Assembly (NCBI GenBank): GCA_014898425.1
Contig: RCSZ01000013.1
Location: 1,054,001-1,118,000 of the forward strand
Origin: Botryotinia globosa
Taxonomy: Eukaryota; Ascomycota; Leotiomycetes; Helotiales; Sclerotiniaceae
DNA length: 64,000 nt
Reading direction: 5' to 3'
Positions 24,601 through 35,308 of the stretch are shown here, one piece after another (the first letter of the stretch is position 1; each line of letters opens with the position of its first letter). The notes under the pieces were generated by a model, which worked only from the letters and a program-made list of their open reading frames with translations, ran no database searches and was not told the origin of the DNA. The position numbers and the translations under genes are program-made.

Positions 24601-27600
24601 AGATTTTGCTCAGCTCCACCCAAACTCAAACTGTTTTTATCGAGAGCATGATCACAGTTCACGATAGACGTCCTGCATTAACTACTGGTCTTGATAGTAT
24701 GATCAAATTTGGTTTGAGACGCTTTGATAGATTGAATCATTCCGCCGAATTAATTCTGCGTAGCATCATAATCAATGATTCCAGCATCGACATGACCATT
24801 CAAACTCTCTGGTCTGGTTACAACTCTGGAGCTCCTTGGAAAGCACTTGATCTGCCAAATGAAAGATGGTTAAGAACGAAAACAGTAGCATTTAATGGCC
24901 AAGAACCACTATTTGTTGATTTGAACATTCTAGACGGAGAATTGCTCATCAATGGATCTCCACTTGCTCGTCTACCTCGCGATTATGAATCCCATGCCAC
25001 ATATCAACGAATCTTCGGACAGGTTAGTGTGTATCTGATTGTGAGATTTCCTAAATCTAATGCTATATGTATACAGAAAATGTTGGATGTTGTCCCATCA
25101 ACAATGCCCGGAATGTCTTTTGAGACTAGGAAAGAGATATGTGGACAACAGGTAAGATCAATAGTTCGATATTTGAACTCAAACGCATGCTGAATGTTTT
25201 AGGTTCATTTCAAAATGCTCGGTGACGAATTAGTGATTCGGACCCGTAAAGGAAATGAATGCTTTGAGGTTATTCCCAAGCATATTCTCATAGACGACTT
25301 CCAACATTCATTTGCAGAAAATTATATCTTCATGCGAAATGATGAGACCGGTATCATACAACTGAGGCCAGTAGATATGCCATGGAATTCCTCGAACAGT
25401 GAATGGAAAATTACACATTCTTCCAACCAAACTTTTCATTTAATCAACGGCTCCATGTCAGCCATTGATATCCGAAGCCCAACAGCTTACGCTATATCAA
25501 AAATCCTCGGAAATCTCGAGACTCTAAGCCGCATCAACATGACGCTGAATCAGCAAGACAAAACCTTGGAGCTACGCCTCCCCCGCTTCAACCTTGACTT
25601 TTCCGTAACCGCAGGAGATTGGAGGCTTTTTTCCAAACAATTTCGAGGAATGTCCGTGGACAAAAACCAGGATATTGGTACATTCAATGGCTTGGTTAAC
25701 AAACTTGTATTGCTTAGTAGCGACAATGCAACACGAGCCGTGATCGTTCCAGACGGCGAGATTGTATTTATGCAAAAATATGACCACCTGCATGTTCAAG
25801 TGAACATTGATACGGCATTGACGAGCACCTGTAGTTATCATGACTATCGAATCGACCCCCAACTTGGCCGTCTGATTGATAATGGAAGCCTGAAAACTTG
25901 TTTGTTCAGATTGTATCTTCATTCTATAACCTCGGATGTTATACCAGATTCCCTCACAGGCAAGACTGGCACGGAAGAAGCATTAAATGGGTTAACTTCC
26001 TCATCTGTATGGTCATTTTCCACGCTCTCCTCAAGCGAAATAGGTTTGCTACTAAAGTTGAGAGATTTATCTCCACAAGTTGCATACTATCCAGCACATA
26101 AAAAATCTATGCAGATGATTTCCTGGAAAAATCTCCCAATATTATCTCAACATGAACGATTCTGCAAGCAAGTCGATCTTATCTTCACACATGCTAAGAA
26201 ACTCGTGCCATTTCAAACTGCGTCCGATAAGAAGCACCCGATTCCCGAATCAAACAATCGCAGCAATCCTATCCTGGTTTCAGCGGCTATTATTAGGAAT
26301 GCTGTTTATCGCGTCGATGGCTTTGGGGCCGAAGAGTTTACCACTATTGAAGATAAAGTATACGACTCTCGGGACGGAAACTGTGATGAAAGTCGACGTG
26401 CAGATATATACCAAACCGCAGCGTTGGTATATTCGTGGTCACAAAACTTGAGAGTCCATACGGATTTAATAGGAATCATGAATTCATTGTCAAGTCACAT
26501 CGTTGGACCTGGTGCAATCTCGGAAAATATAATTGGATACGATTCAAAGTGGTTAGATGCACCCGAGTCTTTCTTGTCTGAAACTTGGAGTGCAATCTAT
26601 CAGCAGCTATCAGCCAGTATTGAAAATCGAGACAAGTATAGAATCATGATATTCTTGTCCACGTTGATCTTCTCGAAAAAAGTCGAACATTCGCTCGTCC
26701 ATACATTTTTAGCATTTGCTACAATGGCGGATTTTGATTTTATCAAAATTCCTCAATATCAGCTTTTCCCCCTGTACGAAGGGTTCGAGCCTGAGAGAAA
26801 TTCACTTAAAGTTCTCATCAGCGCTCAGAAATACAGCTATGAGAACACACCTGCAAGCAAGCTTGTCAAGAAAGAAGCTGAAACTGAATGGGAGGTTCAA
26901 AGTCGAAGACAGCAGACTTATATTGACCAAAAAGAATGTGCCGTTGAAACAGCCCTTGAACATCTTTTGCGGCAATGGCCAACTGACAAGCCTATTTTAC
27001 CCACGCATAAACATTGCCGAACATACATTGATATAGAAACTGCCACTGTTCAAGCCCAAGCAAAATATTCGTCTTGGTTTAAAAACAGCAAATTCAAGGA
27101 ATACATCTTGCTCCTGGAATCAGCTCTCAAGAAGTCAAAATCAATCGATTGCATCATCACTCAGCGATGGTCAGATTATGCAAGACCCACCGGTAATTAT
27201 AATCCGAACTTAGCTTATATTACCCTCACGAATCTTCTCCAAAATGAACCTCCATCTCTTATTGGTGAAAATCAATCGTTCCAGTTCAATTCATTTCTGG
27301 TTAAGATATCCAAATCATTGGGCAATGATGAAAATCATATAAGAGTCTCAGAGCTCTTGGTGGAACTTTCTCGACACACTCCCGAAACCTTTGAGGATCA
27401 ATACAGCCATCACTTACAACAGAGTCTGGATGCTTTGCACGAGATACCATGTTTTAAACTAAATCCTGCGGTGTCAGCTCACGATTTCTCAGACTGTTTG
27501 GAAAGAAGCCAGGAACTGGTAGACAGCATGTATCTCAGAATTAAAGAGCATTTGCTAAGCTCCATAAGCGTGTTTGGAGCTACGGAGAACACGACGATGC

Positions 27601-30600
27601 TTCCGCGTCTTTCGAAAACCACAATTCTTGCTCTTATCGCAACTTCGCATCCTATAAAGCTCTCGCAACAGTGGAAGCAGGCAATTGTACATTTTGGCCT
27701 GGCTGTAACCACCTTGCAACGTCTAAAGCGTCTAGTGGCTTGTTTTAGCAATAAAGCAGAGCTTCTCATGGAACTTTCAAATCCGGGACATCAAGGGTGG
27801 GACCCATTGTTGCATCCGGACTGGCTACTACTTGAATTGGAGAACGGAATTCTGATTCGCAAAGATCAGGCTGACATCAGTAGTGAAATGATTGGCCCAT
27901 CGTCAGGTGCGAACTCTGTCATGCAATTGAACATGGGACTCGGAAAATCTTCAGTCATTGTTCCACTTGTGGCATCGGCTCTGGCAGATAAGACAAAGTT
28001 ATGTCGCGTCGTAGTTCTCAGAGCGCTGTCTAGACAGATGAGGGAATTGTTAGTAAGAAAGCTTGGCAATATGATAAATCGCCCTGTATTTTTTGTACCG
28101 ATCTCACGTGCGCTACAAATGAATGCTGATGGGGCAAAACAGCTCCGAGAAATTTACGAGACTTGCATGGCTTCCGGTGGCGTACTTTTAGTACAACCAG
28201 AGCATTTACTGTCTTTTGAATTGATGGGCCTTGAGATGGCACTTTCTGGGGATCAAGATGCAAAGGTTGTTGGTAAGGTAATCAATGACACCCAAGACTG
28301 GCTACTCAAAAATAGCCGGGATATCCTAGATGAGAGTGACGAGATATTGAATGTGCGATTTGAATTGATTTACACTCTTGGCAGACAAATGCCTATCGAC
28401 TTTGCTCCTAACCGTTGGATGCTAATTCAACGAATATTGTCGATATTGACTTCTTGTATCGAGAAACTTGATCGAAAATACAAAGATGATTTCGAAATAG
28501 AGAACGTGTCGGATGATAATGGTACATTTGCGAGATTCCGAATCCTACAGCCTGCACTCGGTGATATACTTCTTGAAAGGGTGGTACAGTCTATCTGCGA
28601 TGAAGGACTCCCTGGATTATCTTTCTTCCAATTTACTAAGAGTAATCGAGACCTCTTATACCGATTTATCACAGATTCCAAGATAGATGAAAAAGTAATT
28701 CAGCATTCAATATTCGATGCTGACTCCACGAAAACGGGCCTTCTACTCCTTCGAGGTCTTTTTGCACACGGAGTTCTACACTTCGCCTTTTCACATAAGA
28801 GGTTTCGGGTTGATTTCGGTTTGGATTTGAAACGATCATCACTAGCAGTCCCATACCATGGGAAAGATGTTCCTGCAGCCGCAGCAGAGTTTAGCCATCC
28901 AGAAATGACTATTATATTGACTTGCCTTTCCTACTATTACGAAGGGCTATCCGAAAGCCAAGCAATACAGTGCTTTCGAGAGCTTTTGAGATCGGACAAC
29001 GGTCAAGGAGAATACGAGAAGTGGACCAGAGATTGCTCCAATGTTGAGACTAAATTCAAGCAATTAAGTGGCGTCAATCTTGATAACCTAAATCAATGGT
29101 CTGAACACGTATACGCACATTTAAAACGTTCCAAAGAAATGATAGATTTCTATCTAAATCACCTCGTTTTCCCAAGGGAGATGAAGGAATTTCCCAAAAA
29201 ACTTTCTTCATCGGGCTGGGATATTGCTCGGACCAAGAAACACCCGCTCACTGGCTTTAGTGGAACAAACGACAGCAAGTATATCCTCCCGCTTTCAATA
29301 CAGCAACGAGATCTAGAAGAACAACTTTCAACAAATGCAGAAGTGCTCGCATGCTTATTGCAGTCTGAAAACAAGTTTGATTCCACGGTCGAGAGTGAGA
29401 ATTTCAATGCCGAGATACTCTTAGGTCTTGCCATAACGTCGAAACCTACAATAAGGGTAATTCTTGATGTTGGGGCACAGGTTTTGGAGCTAAAAAATGA
29501 AGAGGTTGCTAGTAAATGGTTATCAAAACTTCCAGTTACTGAGGTACAAGCGGCGGTATTTTTCGATTCTTCAGATGAGCTTTGCGTTCTGAACCGTGAT
29601 GGAGTGACCGAACCCCTCACTATCTCGCCATTTTCTAAGCAGATGGACCGATGTGTGATTTATCTCGATGAATCTCACACACGTGGAACAGACTTGAAAC
29701 TTCCAGTCAACTACCGTGCTATTGTTACGCTTGGACCAGATCTGAACAAAGATCGTCTCGCACAAGGTAAGAAGTATCTGACTATACAGACAAAAATATA
29801 ACTGACACCTATATGATAGCATGTATGCGTATGAGAAAACTAGGAAAGGGCCAGTCAGTATTATTTTGTGCACCGAAAGATATTCAACGAAAAATACTAC
29901 ACTCCACGAATGTGGCCCAGTCTAACCAAATCGAAGTCAAGCATGTTCTTTTGTGGTGTATAAGAAATACATTGGACCAAGTTCGAAAGTCTGTTGTGCC
30001 TTGGGCAATTCAAGGAAAGCGTCATTATGAGCGACTTGAGGCTCTCAGCGCAAATCCTGGTATTGTTCCTGTATCTGTTCAAGAAGACGAAGCACAGAGC
30101 CTAGAAGAAAGATATGGATTCGGCATAGAAAAAGCTGACGGGCGTTGGCTGGCCGACACAGCTCCTGACACAGACATGGAATACTCTGCCGAACTCATCG
30201 CCATTCGGAAAAAATGTGCCCAGTTTGGCTTCACTTCCTTTAAAGGTGCCAGTTTACACGAAGAACAAGAGCGTGAATTGCAACCAGAGAAAGAATTGGA
30301 GATACAGCGTGAGCATGCCCCGAGTGTACCAGCTTTGAAACATAAATTGCATGCCGATGTCAGGAATTTGGTCACGACCGGTGTCATGGTCCACAGCGCT
30401 CCGAGTGCATTTTTGCCTGCTTTTGATGTTTTCAAGAACACATCGGCAAAAGGATTATTCGATATATCCAAGTGGCCCAGAGATCTTTGGGTCACTCGTG
30501 ACTTTGCGCAAACTGTGGAAATGCATGGCTTTGATGAGATTGATACATTTTTACGTCCAGTTAACTGGATTGTTACATCTGAGGGCAAGAATGGTTTGTC

Positions 30601-31102
30601 ATTCTGTGTAATCTTCAGTCCTTTCGAGGTTCAAGAATTACGTTCTGCCATTCAACACAATGAGAAAGTCGTTCTGAGCATCTATTCTCCACGCTTGAGC
30701 CTCTCTTCAAGGTCATTCGAAAGCCTTGATGTTCACAAAATTCCAACAGCTTCAAAGCTACCATCGATTCATCCACGGATTATCATGCTTTTAAACCTTT
30801 TTGCTGGACAATTATATCTCCGAAGCCACGATGAATACATTCGCCTTTGCAAATTCCTCGGACTTTGTTATTATCCGCCTCAGGATGACGTCGAGATAGA
30901 TTATGATAATTTCGTTCCTTTATCAAGTCGTGCATCGTTTGATCCCGTTATGAAAGACGTTTGCCCTTTCGAGGAGAGTCCGGTTCATTTTCTACAGAAA
31001 ATATTTGCACTGAGACGAAAAGGCCAGAGCTTTGCAAATACACATATAGGCAGGATTTTAAATGGAGAGTTGTTGAGTAGGAAGGATTTTGACAAAGATT
31101 GA
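21608..31102 (+). CDS. Very long DUF6606/DUF3638/DUF3645 protein (ubiquitin thioesterase-like annotation in other fungi)
   Basis: Five exons (21608-21881, 21937-25022, 25077-25151, 25203-29766, 29820-31102) join to 3093 residues. The frame stays open through intron 2 (54 nt), so it is easily mis-annotated as coding; removing it restores FGQ-KMLDVVPSTMPGMSFE, as expected for the family. The N-terminus IFHHVFLPPKLPDKED is typical of DUF6606. A possible metal site SYCPKC lies in the first third. DUF3638 contains a Walker-A-like MGLGKSSVIVP near residue 2055, LLVQPEHLLSFELMGLE and DESDE (about 2188). DUF3645 contains YLDESHTRGTDLKLP (about 2632). Related proteins are often labelled ubiquitinyl hydrolase, but I see no proven catalytic Cys/His set, and the helicase-like motifs suggest an ATP-binding machine. 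Cellular role unknown. Confidence 0.92.
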
Positions 31103-31641
31103 GAGTGGAAATGACGGAGATATCGGGAATGGTGAGCTCATTGAAGGAAAGCGATGGGACCAACAGAATTGAAGGGTTGACGAGATTGATGAGCGCCTGA
31201 GTGATGAAGACTTGTGCAGTAAGATTCATTGCCTCTGAAGCACTTTCAACTTCACACAGCTATTTGTATTTGTAGAATATTAAGATTTCCTTGCCGAGAG
31301 ACCACCGGTGGACCAATTATCTGCTTATCCGATCGCTGCGTAGACGACGATGTAAACTGAGTTCATTATAAGATCATCGAGATCTAGAAGCCCACTAACC
31401 TAACACAAAAAGCCAATCGCCAATCAAACTCAGGAATAATGCTGCTATCTTTGCTATCGAAATTGCCGTACCGGACAGCTTCTATGCAAATATCTGCTGA
31501 GTGGGGCTCAGGAGTGAATGCGCGGGTTCTTATTGGTCCATTCCTATCATTATCGTGTTCCGTACCACAATTAACACTGTTAAAGAATCATTGAACCTTA
31601 CATCCCTTATTATTCTAGGATAAGGATACGCATACAGAACA
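31103..31641. other. Intergenic region
   Basis: About 0.5 kb between the long gene and the kinase pseudogene. No independent gene seen. Confidence 0.5.
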
Positions 31642-32943
31642 ATGGCATCGATATTGAAATGGGTAAGGGCAGCGACAAGAACATCGCCATCCCCGCCGTT
31701 GCGGTTCCCCACGACGGGGTATGAATTAATCAGCGATGCTCAAGCACTTGACGAGGAGCAACTTGAAGGATTCAAAAGGAGACTATATTGTCCTGTAAAT
31801 ATTGGAGACATATTATGTCCAAGTATCAAGTCGTTGGGAAGCTTGGCTATGGAGTGACGTCTACTGTCTGGTTGGCGCGTAATCTACGAATACGTTTCCA
31901 TTAAAATCTATACTCGTAATGGAGATCCACAGGAAGAATTCGAGATTTATCAATGTCTGAAGAAAGGCAACAATTCTCATCCCGGGTTTCCATATATTAG
32001 GACAGCTCTTGAGATATTCACGATACCCCGTATAGTGGTGATCATACTTGTCTTGTTCAGAAACCAATGTGGGAGAGCTTTAGAGAACTAAAATATCGTC
32101 TTCTAAATCATTGTTTTACGGAGAAAATATTAAAGGGTGCATTGAAACAGTTATTTTGGCTTTGGATTATTTGCATACTGAATGTCAGCTTGTCCATACC
32201 GTTATGGAAGATTTATTCTCTCTTCTCATTCAAGGAGCTCTCGGAATTTATTAATCATATCTTTCAGACATTAAGGCGGATAATATCCTATCTGAAATCG
32301 TGGATGAATCCATCCTGGAAGCCTTCACAGAAGCGGAGATGAATTCTCCTTCACCTCGCAAGGTAATCAATGGTGTGACTGTATATGCTTCACAAAGATT
32401 CGATGTCCCAAGAGTTTTTGGTGATTCGGTCTTGAGCGACTTTGGCTCTGCAGTTCGGGGGGATTTGAAGAGGAATCATGGTGCAGGACCTCGGATTTAT
32501 AGAGTCAGTACACAACCAGGTTCCGAGATGACTACTGATTTTTCAACAGGCACCGGAAGTCATGATTAAAGCACCTTGGAGTTATCCGATTGATATATGG
32601 AATGTATGAGTAATGATTTAGGATCTCTTTGAGGGAAGACATATGTTCCATGGTGAAGATAGCGATAACAAGGGATATTCTACTCGTGCTCATCTAGCAG
32701 AGGTTATTGGAATGTTAGAACCTCCTCCCTTGGAATTTTTGAAAAGGGGCATACGAACCCCTGAGTTCTTTGATAAACAAGATGTGTAACTCAGAATGAA
32801 TTGTAGTGAAAGCCAAACTGAATTGTCATTATATAGGTAAATGGATAGCAGATATGCCTATTGCGAAGAATATGGAATTAGGGAAAATGGAAGTACATCT
32901 TCAGGGTAGGAATCAAGAGATGTTTATGAACATGATGCGTGGT
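31642..32943 (+). pseudogene. Broken SRPK-like protein kinase
   Basis: Fragments in different frames line up with a fungal SRPK-type kinase. The N-lobe fragment ends YCPVNIGDIL and shifts frame to reach YQVVGKLGYGVTSTVWLAR near 31820. The frame shifts again before EYVSIKIYTRNGDPQ (near 31890) and again before GDHTCLVQKPMWESF (near 32030). The catalytic loop LVHT...DIKADNIL (across 32215-32285) lacks a usable in-phase splice donor. LSDFGSAVRGDL is intact. APEVMIKAPWSYPIDIWN follows a normal intron. Two nonsense codons, TGA 32607-32609 and TAG 32619-32621, replace residues between DIWN and DLFEG. The gene ends abruptly after NQEMFMNMMR, next to the AT-rich repeat block, so the C-lobe end is missing. 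It cannot make an active kinase. Confidence 0.85.
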
Positions 32944-33033
32944 ATGAATCTATTAAAAAAAGTTTACAACTAAATCAATCAACCTACTTTCAGATGATTC
33001 CTATTTCAAATTATTGAAACATATGACTAGATT

Positions 33034-33080
33034 ACATTCTAACCCTACTTTCGCATAAAGTATATATGTGAAATAGAATA
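33034..33080. repeat. Short repeat unit A, copy 1
   Basis: The segment starting ACATTCTAACCCTACTT and running into AAAGTATATATGTG recurs at 34453-34506. It lies just downstream of the kinase pseudogene and next to tandem repeats. Confidence 0.6.
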
Positions 33081-33186
33081 TATATATAACGAGCTTTTTT
33101 CGGCCCTTCGGGGCTAAAAATATGTTTATATTTGTATTATATAGCTTTTAGAATTCTAAAAATAAATAAGATTTGTATTTTTATAT

Positions 33187-33455
<269 letters not shown>

Positions 33456-33504
33456 CTTTATTAACCTCTAGCTTTTAGCTTATATAAAAATATTAAAGGT
33501 ATAA

Positions 33505-33540
33505 TTAAACCTCAAAACCTCAAAACCTCAAAACCTTATA
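33505..33540. repeat. 8-bp tandem repeat (CCTCAAAA)n
   Basis: Four copies of CCTCAAAA or a close variant, immediately after the AAT array. Confidence 0.85.
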
Positions 33541-33544
33541 AATC

Positions 33545-33630
33545 TTATAATTCTTTTTCTAATTCTTTTTCTAATTCTTTTTCTAATTCTTTTTCTAATT
33601 CTTTTTCTAATTCTTTTTCTAATTCTTGTT
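33545..33630. repeat. 12-bp tandem repeat (TAATTCTTTTTC)n
   Basis: About seven head-to-tail copies, strongly pyrimidine-biased on the plus strand, fading into T-rich sequence after 33630. Confidence 0.9.
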
Positions 33631-33741
33631 TTATTTTTATTTTTATTTTTAATTCTTTTTTTAAATTATTTTTTAATACTCTATTTAATTATTTTTCTAA
33701 TTTCTATTTTTCTAATTTCTATTTTTCTATTCTTTTTTCTC

Positions 33742-33855
33742 TAATAAATCTAATAAATCTAATAAATCTAATAAATCTAATAAATCTAATAAATCTAATA
33801 AATCTAATAAATCTAATAAATCTAATAAATCTAATAAATCTAATAAATCTAATCC
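33742..33855. repeat. 9-bp tandem repeat (TAATAAATC)n
   Basis: About twelve near-perfect copies of a 9-bp unit, followed by C/T-only sequence to about 33900. Confidence 0.92.
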
Positions 33856-34207
33856 CTTCCCTTTTCTTTCTAATCTCTTCTCTTATCTCTCTTATTATTA
33901 ATCAAATCTAAACCAATCAGAATCATATTAGCAACTTTTATCGAATTTTTTATTACAAAATCAACTAAACAATCGATATATTAATAACAACTCTTTTTTT
34001 TAAAAAAAAAAATAATATTATTTAAAAGTTATTAATTCAAAGAATATAAAAATATCAATTAATTATATTTCATAAATCATTTATAACTATTATATCTATT
34101 AATAATAATATCTAATCTAGATTAGGATTTTGATATTCGCTGTATAGATTTTACATACTTTCTAAACCAATCAACTTCCAGTTATGAATTATGTTTTAAA
34201 TCCTATA

Positions 34208-34316
34208 TGTTAGGGATTTAGTAATATCGTCTTCATAAAGAAGACAGATATTAATTTAATACTATTTAACCCTATATACTTTTATATATACACCCCCTTA
34301 CTAAATCAACCCAACA
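34208..34316. repeat. LTR-like/MITE-like repeat unit B, copy 1
   Basis: A 109-bp segment that begins TGTTAGGGATTTAGTAA and ends TTACTAAATCAACCCAACA, so its ends are imperfect inverted repeats with TG...CA termini. A diverged copy lies at 34506-34616. No clear target duplication is visible. Confidence 0.55.
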
Positions 34317-34452
34317 ATAAAAATATTAATAAACCAAAAAGTGATTTTGATATACGGAGTAAAAGAGTAATCCAAAACAGGAATGATTTGAAAATAAGAT
34401 GGTTGACTATCCTTCTCTTGTAGCACGTGACTAAAAACGTAACCCAAGATAT

Positions 34453-34506
34453 CACATTCTAACCCTACTTACACACAAAGTATATATATATGTGGAGTAG
34501 AATGTG
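34453..34506. repeat. Repeat unit A, copy 2, near-palindromic
   Basis: Matches 33034-33080. This copy starts CACATTCTA and ends TAGAATGTG and is roughly palindromic across its 54 bp, with a TATATATATA centre. It abuts unit B copy 2. Confidence 0.55.
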
Positions 34507-34616
34507 TCTATAATTAGATTAGTAATTCCCTTTTATATAAAGTGACAGAGAGAATTCAATATTATTTAATTTTATATGCTTTATATATATATACATCTTA
34601 CTAAATCAATCCAACA
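34506..34616. repeat. LTR-like/MITE-like repeat unit B, copy 2
   Basis: Aligns with 34208-34316. The ends match ATTAGTAA... and ...CTTACTAAATCAATCCAACA. Several differences are C to T in this copy (for example TTTAACCCTATA versus TTTAATTTTATA), as expected from RIP-type mutation. Confidence 0.55.
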
Positions 34617-35308
34617 CCTTCATTATCGCACAAGTATCAGACAAATCATGAGGTCTCGATTAAAAACACATGATACTAATTGACTCGGTCAGAAAATCAA
34701 ATGATGCGATCGTATGAATCATTTTTAAGGAATCTTAGTATCTATGCATAGATATCATCGTATCGAACAATAACACAAAGTCGGGTTGCTATTATGAGAC
34801 GTGAAATGAAAGGAAATAAATTGAAAGCAGTCGCGATATGTAAGGAGAAAATTTTGTTCATTGTACTCTGTATCCCCAAGCAACTGCAATGTTGTGTTTG
34901 AAAGCTGTATGGTAATACTAATAAATTATGTACAGGTGAAGGATCCTTCTTCATTCAATCAATTGATTCCTATCCAAAAGACAGGAATGAATCGAATCGA
35001 ATCAAATCATGTGTGGAATTCGAGCTCTTCCATGAACAAAGTAAAATAAAGCGTGGTATCTCTCGCTGAAAAACATTTCAAATGCCAAAAGATCCCAAGA
35101 TTCCCACCGAAAACCCAAAAGAGATATCACCAAATCCCCATAATTAATCTCTAACCGCCGTATGCCATGTCGTAACAGATGCCTCGTCATCTATGCCTTG
35201 AATCTGGCTGTCATGCTTCCATCTTCTGTGTCACATTAAGCGTCACATGTAAGACTGCATTTGGCTTCGCATTCAATCTCTCTATGAGGTGTTGTTGCTG
35301 GTGAGCCA
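34617..35308. other. Intergenic region
   Basis: About 0.7 kb downstream of the glutaminase stop codon (minus strand), including its 3' flank. No gene recognised. Confidence 0.5.

Noticed and set aside
25021..25193. Reading straight through intron 2 and past exon 3 of the long gene
   Set aside because: The extra residues break a conserved block; splicing at 25023-25076 and 25152-25202 restores it and links to the second half.
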